Positions 51,108 to 60,191 of a DNA stretch of 64,000 nucleotides are shown here, one piece after another (position 1 is the stretch's first letter; each line of letters starts with the position of its first letter). The position numbers were made by a program, and so were the translations under genes. The DNA comes from CBDFNC01 sp965249895. GTDB taxonomy: Bacteria > Pseudomonadota > Gammaproteobacteria > Enterobacterales > CBDFNC01. The stretch lies in contig CBDFNC010000001.1 of NCBI GenBank assembly GCA_965249895.1, positions 1 to 64,000 of the forward strand, written 5' to 3'. Below the pieces are notes generated by a model. That model had not been told where the DNA came from, made no database searches, and worked only from the letters and a program-made list of their open reading frames with translations.

Positions 51108-51980
51108 ATGGCTAAGAATAACAATGGAATAGGTCCAATCGTGGAAGTAAAGGTTATTGAGTTTCACCTTGAGTACAACCCAGAGAGGAAGAACCCTGCT
51201 GAGATTTTCCATGCTATGGGCCATTTCATATCAGCGTATGAGAAGTTTGGCAAAATCATAGCCCAATCAGTAGATTCTGAGTTGGATTTTGAAGTTGAAC
51301 TCCAAGAAGTTACTGATGGTTGTATTCTGGCTAAGTTGATTCTCAAAGCCTTTGAAGAATGGACTCGACCTGATGATTTAGTCAGAGAGCTTTCTGGCGA
51401 TTTTTCACAACCTGAAGATGTTGCTAGGGTGACTTCTAAAGAGAGAAAGAGGATTGCCCGAGAATATGACAAAATAAACAAACGTAAGCTGATTGAGCCT
51501 GTTATCAGTGACATAGAAGTTGCTTTGGTTATGAACGAGTGGTCTGAGGGCAATAGAAAGCTGAATGATGATGAATATCTAAAGGTCTGTGATGAAGGGC
51601 AGGAAATATCTAATGTTATTCCTTTTGATCCTAAATTCAGATTCACAGGTGATATAAGGAAGATGTATTCAAATCTCAAGGCTAGTCATGATGGTGAGGA
51701 GACTATTGAAATCTTCAGGCCTTGCTGTAAAGGAAACTCAAAGTGGGAAGTTGTTGGTACCAAAACTGGTAGGAAATACAGTGCAGAAATTACTGACAAG
51801 AAATGGTTAGAGAACTACCAGAATTCAGAGACCCGTTTAGGGGGCAAGGATTACCTTAAAGTTCATTCTAGATATGATGTGTTTGTTGTGAATGGTGAGG
51901 AGCAGATTAAGAACGCCAAAATTATCGAAGTTATACAAGCTATTGAAAATAATGGGTTTCAAAATGAACTTCCCGAATGA
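51108..51980 (+). CDS. Uncharacterised soluble protein of a two-gene cassette
   Basis: 290 residues, no signal peptide or membrane segment, highly charged. The N-terminal part (VKVIEFHLEYNPERKNPAEIFHAMG, then SAYEKFGKIIAQSVDS and ELQEVTDGCILAKLILKAFEEW) suggests an alpha/beta domain in which a short strand motif precedes helices. A basic helical stretch (about 120-140) and a beta-rich C-terminal part follow. No catalytic motif is evident. The style recalls hypothetical proteins with a PSRVF-like helix found beside small membrane proteins, but I cannot name the family. Overlaps the next gene by 29 nt, so the two are made together. Visibly more AT-rich than neighbours, consistent with recent acquisition. 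Confidence 0.75.
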   Translation: MAKNNNGIGPIVEVKVIEFHLEYNPERKNPAEIFHAMGHFISAYEKFGKIIAQSVDSELDFEVELQEVTDGCILAKLILKAFEEWTRPDDLVRELSGDFSQPEDVARVTSKERKRIAREYDKINKRKLIEPVISDIEVALVMNEWSEGNRKLNDDEYLKVCDEGQEISNVIPFDPKFRFTGDIRKMYSNLKASHDGEETIEIFRPCCKGNSKWEVVGTKTGRKYSAEITDKKWLENYQNSETRLGGKDYLKVHSRYDVFVVNGEEQIKNAKIIEVIQAIENNGFQNELPE

Positions 51981-52365
51981 TTTCAAGACAGCATTTACTT
52001 CTTATCTGTTCGTAGTCACGCCATTTCTGATATTGATTGTTGTAAAAGCCCTTACAGGAAAGTTTGAAGATATTCTAATTACCGGAGATTGGGCTATTGC
52101 TAGTGCAATGATGTTCTCTACATCTTACTTCACCGTTAAAAACGCTTTGAGTTACTACAAGGGCGATCTTGATAAGACTGGTTTAGATTTGTACCTGACA
52201 TTCACACTGGTTCTGGCATTTATCAGCCTAACTGTTTACGTAATCATGCTCATGCACCCGAAAAACTATGCAGCAGCAATAGTACAGGTGATTTTGTTCT
52301 TTGTTGCCACACGAAATTACATTAAGTACAGTAGGTTAGCTTACAGACTGAAAGATGGAATTTAG
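51952..52365 (+). CDS. Small multi-pass membrane protein of the cassette
   Basis: About 137 residues with four hydrophobic segments at about 15-32 (SYLFVVTPFLILIVV), 42-58, 77-97 (LTFTLVLAFISLTVYVIM) and 103-120, ending in a basic tail (YSRLAYRLKDGI). Starts at ATG 51952 or 51964, both inside the end of the preceding gene, implying translational coupling. No known domain. The pairing of a soluble protein with a small membrane protein is common in toxin-effector or signalling modules, but no function can be assigned from sequence. Confidence 0.72.
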   Translation: MGFKMNFPNDFKTAFTSYLFVVTPFLILIVVKALTGKFEDILITGDWAIASAMMFSTSYFTVKNALSYYKGDLDKTGLDLYLTFTLVLAFISLTVYVIMLMHPKNYAAAIVQVILFFVATRNYIKYSRLAYRLKDGI

Positions 52366-52461
52366 TCGTTGTAAGCGCTATTCAGGGGTTATATGAACCG
52401 CTCTTTCGGTTTTCACCGAGAAATAGGGGGAGAGTGTTTAACTGTAGCAATTCGAGGGTTG

Positions 52462-52487
52462 AAAAAGGGAGATGCAAAGCCTCCCTT
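52462..52487 (-). terminator. Terminator of the SDR gene
   Basis: On the minus strand AAGGGAG and CTCCCTT form a stem ending in a T-run (A462-A466 on plus). It lies directly after the intact SDR stop and is not part of the duplicated copy. Confidence 0.7.
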
Positions 52488-52493
52488 ATGCGC

Positions 52494-53186
52494 TTACCAG
52501 GGAATAATATCGCCGTCATAGTTAATCAACAGGCCGGACTGTTCCTGAGTTACAGACTCCATCACCTGCTTTAAGCCCTGGACGCTTTGTTCCGCCGTGA
52601 TATGGGCATTTGGTCCGCCCATATCTGTCTTAACCCAACCTGGGTGCAGACTTACGGTTTTGATCCCCCGCACCTCTAAGTCTATCGCCATACTTCTGAC
52701 TATTTGATTTACCGCCGTTTTGGAAGAGCGGTACAAATAAGCCCCACCCGAGTGATTATCTGTGATGCTACCCATCTTACTGCTGATGGTGGCAATCAGT
52801 TTATGATGGCTTTTTGATACATGGTCCACGAAAGCCTGGGCCATCATTAGTGGGGCTATGGTGTTCACGTCTAATACCTGGCGCCACACCTCGGCATCCA
52901 CCTCTCCAAATACGCTGCCTTTAAGACCGTAAAAACCGGCATTATTTAGCAGAATATCTATGGGCTCATTGTGTAGTTGTCGCGCAAGCGCATCGATTTC
53001 TGTTTGTTTGGTAACATCCAGCGGGAATATACGAACGTTCGCTTTTTGATTGGAATAGTCGGTAAGCTCTTGTGCCCTGTCCAGATCCCGGGCGCAGGCA
53101 ATAACAGACCAAGATGTATCGGCGAATAGTTTAGTTAAGGCTAACCCTATACCTCGGTTAGCACCTGTGATAAGTATGGTTGGCAT
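52494..53186 (-). CDS. Short-chain dehydrogenase/reductase
   Basis: Classical SDR of 230 residues. The NAD(P) motif TGANRGIG is at 7-14, NNAG in the middle, and the catalytic Tyr-Lys is in YRSSK (YxxxK) with a preceding Ser region. Closest in style to the C-factor/SniffeR-like small SDRs. An NADP preference is hinted at by ACARDLDRA after the second strand. Substrate unknown. Its last 121 bp also occur at 50635-50755. Confidence 0.9.
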   Translation of the reverse strand: MPTILITGANRGIGLALTKLFADTSWSVIACARDLDRAQELTDYSNQKANVRIFPLDVTKQTEIDALARQLHNEPIDILLNNAGFYGLKGSVFGEVDAEVWRQVLDVNTIAPLMMAQAFVDHVSKSHHKLIATISSKMGSITDNHSGGAYLYRSSKTAVNQIVRSMAIDLEVRGIKTVSLHPGWVKTDMGGPNAHITAEQSVQGLKQVMESVTQEQSGLLINYDGDIIPW

Positions 53187-53284
53187 TGTTTTTTCCTAGG
53201 TAATGAATGAGTTATATGGCGATCTATTGACTATACCGCGAGTTCTGATAAATCGCACAAGACATCACAATATTAGGAGCGAGA

Positions 53285-54028
53285 ATGGAGTTTAAGGATC
53301 ATTTCTCTACGAAAACTGACGATTACGCCAGGTTCAGGCCTGGTTATCCAGACGAGTTGTTCGCCTATTTTGCATCCCTAACCCGGGAACATCTAAAAGC
53401 CTGGGACTGTGCAACCGGGTCTGGACAAGCCGCAGCTGGGTTAGCTGACCATTACCAAACAGTGGTAGCGACAGACGCCAGTCAGGTTCAATTGGATAAT
53501 GCGTATCAAGCCAAGGGTGTAACTTACCAGCAAGCAACCGCTGAAGAGTCTGGTCTGCCGGCGCAAAGTTGTGACCTGATCACGGTGGCCCAGGCTTTAC
53601 ACTGGTTTGATTTAACTGGCTTTACCTGCGAGGTAAAAAGGGTGCTTAAACCCGGCGGAGTTCTGGCGGTTTGGAGTTATAACCTGATATCTATCTCTGC
53701 TGAAATAGATAAGGTGATTGCAGATTTCTACCATAATGTGATTGGCCCATTTTGGCCGGCAGAGCGCAAGATGGTGGAAAACGGTTATGCCGATGTGTCC
53801 ATGCCAATGAAGTCGCTGGAGCTCCCACCATTCAACTTAACGGAACAATGGTCTTTATCCCAAGTACTGGGGTACATACGGACCTGGTCCGCCATTAAGG
53901 GGTATCAAAAAGAACATAATATCGACCCGGTAGTTGAACTTGAAAGTCAACTTGTGGCGCTTTGGCCAATATCGGATGAAAAGAGAAGTGTTTGTTGGCC
54001 TTTAACCGTAAAGGTGTGGCGAAACTAG
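53285..54028 (+). CDS. Class I SAM-dependent methyltransferase
   Basis: 247-residue methyltransferase of the UbiE/YcgJ-like (methyltransferase 11) type. SAM motif I WDCATGSGQAAAGLA is at about 41-55, the acidic residue after strand 2 is VVATDAS, and motif IV region is DLITVAQALHWFD. The C-terminal half is substrate-binding and variable. Small-molecule substrate likely, not identifiable. ATG 53285 follows AGGAGCGAGA. Confidence 0.87.
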   Translation: MEFKDHFSTKTDDYARFRPGYPDELFAYFASLTREHLKAWDCATGSGQAAAGLADHYQTVVATDASQVQLDNAYQAKGVTYQQATAEESGLPAQSCDLITVAQALHWFDLTGFTCEVKRVLKPGGVLAVWSYNLISISAEIDKVIADFYHNVIGPFWPAERKMVENGYADVSMPMKSLELPPFNLTEQWSLSQVLGYIRTWSAIKGYQKEHNIDPVVELESQLVALWPISDEKRSVCWPLTVKVWRN

Positions 54029-54136
54029 ACGACCTCGGCTCTGGGGGACTAAATTGGTAATGTTTTTAAATATGCATTTTGTGTTAATTATCCATTTGAT
54101 TCTATATGGCTTTTGTAATGAGGGGAGGGTGTTTGT

Positions 54137-54634
54137 ATGAATAATGAAATAGCAATAAGGCATAGTGAACAAGGCGATATTGAGAGCATAAAACGCCTGT
54201 ATGAGCAAACATATGTATATAGTGGAACTCTGCAGCTGCCTCACCCTTCCCTGGATCTATGGCAGCAACGGCTGAGCAAATTACCGGATAATGTAAAAAG
54301 CCTGGTGGCTGTGATGGACGGGGAAGTGATCGGCCAGCTGGGGCTTCAAGTTTTCACCTCAATGCGCAGGCGCCATGTGGGCACTTTTGGTATGGGGGTG
54401 AGTGAATCCTATACAGGGCAGGGAGTGGGATCCCGATTGCTGGCGGAAGCTATTAACCTGGCAGATAACTGGCTCAACATTAAACGGCTGGAAATAGAGA
54501 CATATACAGATAATGAAGCCGCGCTTGCCCTGTATAAAAAGTTTGGTTTTGACGTTGAAGGTCAGTGTGACAGCTATGCCTATCGCAACGGGGAATATGT
54601 CAGTGTTTATAAAATGGCAAGGATTAGGGCGTAA
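54137..54634 (+). CDS. GNAT N-acetyltransferase (YhhY-like)
   Basis: 165-residue GNAT fold. The acetyl-CoA loop is GQGVGSRLLAEA, preceded by FGMGVSESYTG, and the C-terminal NEAALALYKKFGF is also conserved. The opening IRHSEQGDIESIKRLYEQ and TLQLPHPSLDLWQQRLSKLP, and RNGEYVSVYKMARI near the end, closely resemble E. coli YhhY/AaaT, an amino-acid acetyltransferase. GGGAGGG precedes the ATG. Confidence 0.88.
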   Translation: MNNEIAIRHSEQGDIESIKRLYEQTYVYSGTLQLPHPSLDLWQQRLSKLPDNVKSLVAVMDGEVIGQLGLQVFTSMRRRHVGTFGMGVSESYTGQGVGSRLLAEAINLADNWLNIKRLEIETYTDNEAALALYKKFGFDVEGQCDSYAYRNGEYVSVYKMARIRA

Positions 54635-54716
54635 AACTGCGTAAATCTATCCTCAGTTTCTGTGTAATCTGGTAAATTCAGTCACCTAAGTTAAATAAGC
54701 AAATAAGTTAATTAAA

Positions 54717-56597
54717 GTGAATGATCTTCCTCCTATAATCGCCGGGCCCATAGTACGTCGTGTTACCGAGCAGAATATAGCCATTTGGTTGGCTACGACA
54801 CGGCCTTTACAGGGAGGCTTCACTCTATATGCTGAAGCTAAGCAGATAGTTGAATTCCCCCTGGAGGAAATTGCTACCAGCATTCGTGTGGGTGAGTCTG
54901 CCTGGGTTCATTTGCTGAACATTATCCCAGCTGAGCCGCTGACACCGGGTTTTACTTATCAGTACGATATCCGGTTTGATAAGCTTGGTCTGACCGAGCT
55001 ATTTCCCGAGTTGTGCTACTCAGGGCAAGATAAACCAAGCTTTACCTTCGAACCACATATTCACAGTATGTTTCACGGCTCTTGCCGTAACCCGCATCAT
55101 GCCAGTGATGATGGCCTGTTAAATGCTGATGCCTTGTTAGAACAACAAGTGACTCAGGGGGAGCAGCGCACCGCTTTGCTTATGCTGTCAGGCGATCAGA
55201 TCTATGCCGATGATGTGGCTGGTCCCACCCTGTTTGCTATCCACCAAACTATACAAAACCTGGGTTTGTATGATGAGCAATTTCAGGATGAGAATGTGCC
55301 AGATAGCCAGGCCTTGCTTGCGCATCCAGACGGTTATTATCAGCGCCATAAGTTGTTGCCTTACAGCGATAGTCAGGGTTTTTTGTCGCGCCTGACGGGC
55401 AAGCAAAAGACGCAAATTTTCACTTCGGTACACAGTGATAATCACCTGATTTCTCTTGCTGAAGTGATGGCAATGTATCTGCTGGTTTGGTCTCCGGTAT
55501 TATGGCGTAGGGTGGACTGGGAACAATGCAGTTACTCCATATGTGCACACCCGGACTGGCAAAAAGAAAAACAGCAGATCGATAAATTTGTCGCCGGACT
55601 GCCCAAAGTACAGCGCTTAATGGCGCATATACCCGTATATATGATTTTCGATGATCACGATGTGACCGATGACTGGAACCTCACGGCGGGCTGGGAGCAG
55701 GCGGCTTATGGTAACCCTTTCTCCAGGCGGATTATCGGCAATACTCTGGCGGCATATTGGCTATGTCAGGGGTGGGGAAACGCGCCGGATAAGTTTGACC
55801 AGGGTTTTCTTGCCCAGGCTCAGGCGTGTTTCAACCCGGAAGATCAATCAGGGCAAGATACCTTTATCGATATGCTTTACCAGTTTGAGCACTGGCATTA
55901 TGAGCTGCCGACAATCCCTAAGCTGGTGGTATTGGATATCCGGACCCGGCGTTGGCGCTCGGAAACCAATATAAACAAACCGTCGGGATTAATGGACTGG
56001 GAAGCCTTATGTGAAACCCAGCAAACCTTAATCGGTGAAGACGCGGTGATCCTGGTCAGTCCTGCACCTATGTTTGGTATCAAGTCTATTGAAACTGTGC
56101 AGCGAATCGTTACCTTGCTGGGTCAGCCGCTGATGGTGGATGCGGAGAACTGGATGGCCCACCCCGGCTCAGCAAGTACTCTGTTGAATATGTTTGCCCA
56201 TAAAAAAACGCCTAGACACTTCGTGATCCTGTCCGGTGATGTGCATTACTCCTTTGTTTTCGACATAGTGTATCGTTTCAAGCGAAGTAGTCCGCGGGTG
56301 TGGCAAATTACTTCCAGCGGTATCAAAAATACCTTTCCACAGACGCTGCTCACCTGGCTGGAAAAGAGTAACAACTTGTTGTTTGGCCCCTATTCTCCAT
56401 TAAACTTGTTTACCAAACGTAAACGTATGCGTTTACGTCAGCGCATACCGTCAAATATAGGCAAGGTGGGGCTCTTAAACCAAAGCGGTATCGGTTACCT
56501 GAAACTACATCGCTCTGGCGCCCCGGTGCAAATCAGTCAATTGATTGCCCCCGGGGAAAGGGTGGATTTTCACCGAAAAAAGAAAAAACATGAGTAG
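54717..56597 (+). CDS. PhoD-like metallophosphatase
   Basis: 626-residue protein of the alkaline phosphatase D superfamily. Metal-binding motifs are in order: FHGSCRNPHH and SGDQIYADDV, later FDDHDVTDDWN, and SGDVHYSF near the end. There is no Tat or Sec signal at the N-terminus, so it is a cytoplasmic PhoD-related enzyme rather than classical secreted PhoD. The start is GTG at 54717, since nearby ATGs are out of frame. Substrate unknown (phosphodiester or phosphomonoester). Confidence 0.85.
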   Translation: MNDLPPIIAGPIVRRVTEQNIAIWLATTRPLQGGFTLYAEAKQIVEFPLEEIATSIRVGESAWVHLLNIIPAEPLTPGFTYQYDIRFDKLGLTELFPELCYSGQDKPSFTFEPHIHSMFHGSCRNPHHASDDGLLNADALLEQQVTQGEQRTALLMLSGDQIYADDVAGPTLFAIHQTIQNLGLYDEQFQDENVPDSQALLAHPDGYYQRHKLLPYSDSQGFLSRLTGKQKTQIFTSVHSDNHLISLAEVMAMYLLVWSPVLWRRVDWEQCSYSICAHPDWQKEKQQIDKFVAGLPKVQRLMAHIPVYMIFDDHDVTDDWNLTAGWEQAAYGNPFSRRIIGNTLAAYWLCQGWGNAPDKFDQGFLAQAQACFNPEDQSGQDTFIDMLYQFEHWHYELPTIPKLVVLDIRTRRWRSETNINKPSGLMDWEALCETQQTLIGEDAVILVSPAPMFGIKSIETVQRIVTLLGQPLMVDAENWMAHPGSASTLLNMFAHKKTPRHFVILSGDVHYSFVFDIVYRFKRSSPRVWQITSSGIKNTFPQTLLTWLEKSNNLLFGPYSPLNLFTKRKRMRLRQRIPSNIGKVGLLNQSGIGYLKLHRSGAPVQISQLIAPGERVDFHRKKKKHE

Positions 56598-56698
56598 GGT
56601 TAATATATAAAGGTGTTCTGTGCAATACAGTTTTCTTCCACAAGGGTTACACCTGAACTTTGTTTTTCACGCCTAAAAACTAATCCAATTTAGCCTAT

Positions 56699-57157
56699 CT
56701 AGAGGCGGGTGACTCTGGCATTGCCGTTAGACTGTTGGATCAGCTTGACCCTTTGCCCCACCCTGAAGCTTTCGCCGCTATCCTGGAGCAGGGAGACCTG
56801 ACTACCATTATCCAGGCGGATATTGATTTCCACGCCGTGCTGCCTCTGACGGCTTTTTGCCCAGCGGTTTCCCAATAATGCACCACCAAGGCCACCGACT
56901 ATGGTGGCGGCTTTTTTACCTCTACCACTGCCAAACAGATTACCAATCGCTAATCCGGTAATACCACCGACTACAGTGGCCACTGTGCCGTCTTTATTGC
57001 TTATTGGGACACTGTTTAGGCCGGTTATCTCACCGTACTGGATGGTTTGTAATTGATGAAACTGGCTGGGCTTGTAAGTGCTGTTATTCGAATAGTGTGA
57101 AGCGCAGCTGGTTGTCGTTAAAAGTAGCGAGAATATAAAAATGGACAGGGCTTTCAT
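56699..57157 (-). CDS. Glycine-zipper outer-membrane lipoprotein
   Basis: 152 residues with signal and lipobox-like TTSC (Cys18). The middle has the glycine-zipper 2TM motif (VVGGITGLAIGNLFGSGRGKK, then VGGLGGALLGNRW), as in SlyB/Pcp-type 17-kDa antigens. A beta-rich C-terminal part (INIRLDNGSQVSLLQD) follows. Probably envelope stability or stress related. Confidence 0.85.
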   Translation of the reverse strand: MKALSIFIFSLLLTTTSCASHYSNNSTYKPSQFHQLQTIQYGEITGLNSVPISNKDGTVATVVGGITGLAIGNLFGSGRGKKAATIVGGLGGALLGNRWAKSRQRQHGVEINIRLDNGSQVSLLQDSGESFRVGQRVKLIQQSNGNARVTRL

Positions 57158-57325
57158 CGTTCAGGCTCCGTTAAGGGCTCCTACTTAATTAGATCCGATC
57201 AGTGCAATAATAATTCTGCTTCTTACATATTGTTATTAGCCAGAGAGCAAAGGCTAAATTGGGATATAAGAGTGTGACTAAGTAATCCACTAAACTTTAT
57301 TTAGTTCCTCCGTTTGAGTTAACAG

Positions 57326-58276
57326 ATGAAACCACTTCTTTTTGCCATGCTGTTATTGCTCTGGTTTTCGGCTTTTGCTACAGAGCATTCCAAGCCACCT
57401 GTTCGCATTATTCTCAATGACTGGTCCAGTCAGCTAGTCATTTCTTATATTACCGCTGAGATACTGAATAAAGCCGGGTTCCCGGTAGAGTTGGTTCATT
57501 TTTCGACCCGACAGCAATGGTCGATGCTAAAAAGGGACCGGGCAGATGTGCAGATGGAGGTGTGGGAAGGAACCATGGCAGATAAATTCGAGTTACTGCT
57601 TAATGATGGGTATATCGTCGACCTCGGAGAGCATCAGGCTAAAACGAGGGAGGAGTGGTGGTATCCGATCCATGTCGAAGAGCTGTGTCCCGGGTTGCCG
57701 GACTGGCGTGCATTATTAAAGTGCTGGCCGAAGTTTATTAGTCCTGATACAGAGCCTTATGGCCGCTATGTAGGCGGGCCTTGGGAAAAGCCGGATGCAG
57801 CCAGGATCAGGGCTTTAAAGCTTCACTTTCGCGTTGTTCGGGTGAGTGCTGATGAGTTATGGGAAGAGCTGGAGGTGGCTTACCAGCAAAAGTCTGCCCT
57901 AGTGATGTTTAACTGGACACCTAATTGGGCTGTAGTGGCTTATAAAGGCAAGTTTGTAGAATTCCCAGCTTGGAGCAAAGCCTGTGAAACCGAGCCAGAA
58001 TGGGGTATTAATTTCTTGTTTCCCTACGACTGTGGTAATCCAAAAGACGGTTGGCTTAAAAAGATCGCTAACCGTAAGTTGGTTAGCCGTTATCCCTGCG
58101 CCATTTCGCTACTTAAACGTATCACTTTTAACAGTATGCAGATTTCTACCTTAAGTGCCTGGGTAGTGGTGGAGGGAAGGACAGAGCAGAACGCGGCGAA
58201 AAAGTGGCTGGAAATGAATAAGCCGGTATGGCAGGAATGGTTGAATGCCGGATGCCGGGATGAGTCTGGGAAATGA
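57326..58276 (+). CDS. Glycine-betaine-type periplasmic binding protein
   Basis: 316 residues with a short signal peptide (cleavage near FAT at 18-19) and an OpuAC/ProX-like fold: IILNDWSSQLVISYITAEILNKAG at the start, EVWEGT for the ligand-box region, PDTEPYGRYVGGPWEKPDA, and FNWTPNWAVVAYKGKFVEFP with aromatic residues typical of the quaternary-amine cage. No ATPase or permease genes adjoin it, so it is an orphan binding protein or works with a transporter elsewhere. Confidence 0.82.
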   Translation: MKPLLFAMLLLLWFSAFATEHSKPPVRIILNDWSSQLVISYITAEILNKAGFPVELVHFSTRQQWSMLKRDRADVQMEVWEGTMADKFELLLNDGYIVDLGEHQAKTREEWWYPIHVEELCPGLPDWRALLKCWPKFISPDTEPYGRYVGGPWEKPDAARIRALKLHFRVVRVSADELWEELEVAYQQKSALVMFNWTPNWAVVAYKGKFVEFPAWSKACETEPEWGINFLFPYDCGNPKDGWLKKIANRKLVSRYPCAISLLKRITFNSMQISTLSAWVVVEGRTEQNAAKKWLEMNKPVWQEWLNAGCRDESGK

Positions 58277-58436
58277 GCAGGTAAAGCCATGCAACCGTTC
58301 AATATCACCGGTAAGCTGGTGGTTTCACCCAATTAGTTTTCATCCTGAATCGCCAAATTCAAGGCTATATTCACGGCCTAGTATGAGCGGATGCCTCTTT
58401 GAAGGTGACAGGGCGAACACAGCGATCGCGATATTC

Positions 58437-58493
58437 GCCGAACGTGCGTCCATGCGCTTTGCATCTCATCCCTGAGATGGGTTCGACTCCTAC
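58437..58493 (+). repeat. Dispersed repeat R1, copy b
   Basis: 57 bp about 81% identical to the argF leader at 39223-39279. Inverted repeat CATCTCA/TGAGATG around TCCC. Confidence 0.8.
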
Positions 58494-58517
58494 AAAAATA
58501 CAGCTCAACCTGCCTAT

Positions 58518-58551
58518 TCCTGAAACGTCGATTCTGTCATTTCCTTGCACG
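58518..58551 (-). repeat. Dispersed repeat R2, copy b
   Basis: Reverse complement matches 50256-50289 at 33 of 34 positions. Confidence 0.9.
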
Positions 58552-58665
58552 AAGGACCCGGCGGCCTGACAGCAAGCTTGGTGGCCGCCCCAGGCCACTT
58601 GATCGAGTGTCGGACTACCAGAAAGCTGACAATGTCTGGCGGCCCTGATTGACCGCATACAGTAA

Positions 58666-58685
58666 GCCGCGGGTTGAACCGCGGC
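58666..58685 (-). terminator. Hairpin past ccoG
   Basis: GCCGCGG and CCGCGGC with a 6-nt loop, 15 bp beyond the ccoG stop. No T-run. Confidence 0.45.
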
Positions 58686-58699
58686 AATATTGGCTAGAA

Positions 58700-60073
58700 T
58701 TAACCTTCGCTGAAAAACGAGCTTTTCTGGGTGGCCTGATCTGCAGAATGGTTTTGACTGGTGGCCGTGAGGCTAAACTGGGTCATTTTTGTTGCCAGCT
58801 CTTCCGGATCAGCCATCAGGGTGATGGGTGTATTCACCATTTCTCCTGCTCTTACGGATATCTTACTGTTAGCAGCAATCTGCAGGGATGGATTGCCAGA
58901 GATGTGGATCTGATAATCTTGGTCCTGCTGGGTCTTGTTAAGGATCTTCACCGTGTAGCTGTTTTCCACCCAGCCATCCTGGTTGTAACGATACAACTCA
59001 TTTCTGTCCCTGATCACATTAAACTCCATTGGGGTCAGGTGAAAAGCCTGAAAACCCACCAGAACCATAAACAAGGCGGTGACGACTGAATAACCTATAA
59101 CTTTACTACGCGCTCTCGGTGTGGTTTCACCCCTTAAGCTATTTTCGCTGGCAAACAGGATCAGTCCCTTGTCGTAACCAAACTTGCTCATGGTTTGATC
59201 ACATACATCTGCGCAGGCTCCGCAGTCGATACATTCATATTGCAGCCCATCTCGAATATCTATACCGGTTGGGCATACATCGACACATAACTTACAATCG
59301 ACGCAGTCGCCCAAGCCCAGGGCTTTATGATCTTGTTTGCGCTTTCTCGGTCCTCGACTTTCTCCCCTGGTCGGGTTATAGCTTATGGTTTTGGTGTCGT
59401 TGTCGAACATGGCTGATTGGAATCGAGCGTAAGGACAGCAATGCAGACACATTTTCTCGCGCATAAATCCGGCGTTCAGGTAGGTAATAATGGCGAAAAA
59501 CCACACCCAAAAACCCACCCAAGTGGTGGTGGTGAAAGTCAGCACATCGGGAAACAACTCTTTGGCCGGAATAAAGTAAGCAATAAAGGTGATGCCGGTT
59601 AAACTTGCCGCGAGAAACCAGAGCAGGTGCTTCAGGGATTTCTTGCCGACTTTCCGCAAGGTCCATGGTCCCCTGTCCAGCTTTTCCCTTTGCGCCGAAT
59701 TACCTTCGATCTTACGTTCAATCCAGACATAGAACAGTGTCCAGACGGTTTGCGGGCATACAAATCCGCACCATAGCCGACCGTATAAAGAGGTGATCAG
59801 GAACAATGCAAATGCAGCGAAAATCAAAAACCAGGCAAGCAGGGTAAAATCTTGAGGCCAAAGGGTGGTGCTAAAGAAATAAAACTTTTGCTCTTCTATG
59901 GCCAGTAGCACGCCCTGACGATCACCCCAGGGTACCCAGGGTAAGAGAAAAAATGCCAAGCAGAGCAGCCAGTTTATTGAGCGGCGTGCGCGTTGTAGTG
60001 GTCCCTTTGATTCGCGAATATAGATGGTATCGATATTTTTAACGGGAATGACTTGAGATGCTTTTGCTTCCAT
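58700..60073 (-). CDS. ccoG: Cytochrome c oxidase accessory protein CcoG
   Basis: Membrane ferredoxin-like protein (RdxA/FixG) needed for copper handling in cbb3 oxidase assembly. About four hydrophobic segments lie in the N-terminal half (near 33-50, 80-100, 155-175, 190-205), with a CGFVCPQTVW and HCCPYARFQS cysteine pair set between and after them. Two 4Fe-4S motifs follow (CVDCKLCVDVCPTGID and CIDCGACADVCDQTM), then another segment at about 335-355 and a periplasmic C-terminal domain. 457 residues is normal. No cbb3 genes are in the window. Palindromes at 60192-60224 lie about 120 bp upstream. Confidence 0.93.
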   Translation of the reverse strand: MEAKASQVIPVKNIDTIYIRESKGPLQRARRSINWLLCLAFFLLPWVPWGDRQGVLLAIEEQKFYFFSTTLWPQDFTLLAWFLIFAAFALFLITSLYGRLWCGFVCPQTVWTLFYVWIERKIEGNSAQREKLDRGPWTLRKVGKKSLKHLLWFLAASLTGITFIAYFIPAKELFPDVLTFTTTTWVGFWVWFFAIITYLNAGFMREKMCLHCCPYARFQSAMFDNDTKTISYNPTRGESRGPRKRKQDHKALGLGDCVDCKLCVDVCPTGIDIRDGLQYECIDCGACADVCDQTMSKFGYDKGLILFASENSLRGETTPRARSKVIGYSVVTALFMVLVGFQAFHLTPMEFNVIRDRNELYRYNQDGWVENSYTVKILNKTQQDQDYQIHISGNPSLQIAANSKISVRAGEMVNTPITLMADPEELATKMTQFSLTATSQNHSADQATQKSSFFSEG

Positions 60074-60191
60074 TTATACAACCATTGTTATTATAAGTTT
60101 GACCTCCCTAGTTAGGCAAAATTCATACCGACTTTTTACATTTTAAGTAATTGATATTTATACATTTATTTTGATTAATTCAAAATAAATC

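Larger units (their letters stand above)
58277..58699. other. Gene-free repeat-bearing region
   Basis: No credible gene. Contains R1 copy b (58437-58493), R2 copy b (58518-58551) and a GCCGCGG/CCGCGGC hairpin (58666-58685) that may end ccoG transcription on the minus strand. The mosaic looks like accumulated dispersed elements. Confidence 0.65.

Noticed and set aside
51108..52365. The cassette as a Kiwa-type (KwaA/KwaB) defence system
   Set aside because: Kiwa also pairs a four-segment membrane protein with a soluble one, but the gene order is reversed and I see no resemblance of the soluble protein to KwaB.
58464..58493. tRNA-like T-loop (GGTTCGACTCC) in repeat R1
   Set aside because: No acceptor stem, anticodon arm or CCA end can be built around it, and copy a has lost the T-loop match.
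60173..60186. FNR/Anr-like site TTGATTAATTCAA upstream of ccoG
   Set aside because: Thirteen rather than fourteen bases, with a poor right half. The region is very AT-rich, so chance is likely.
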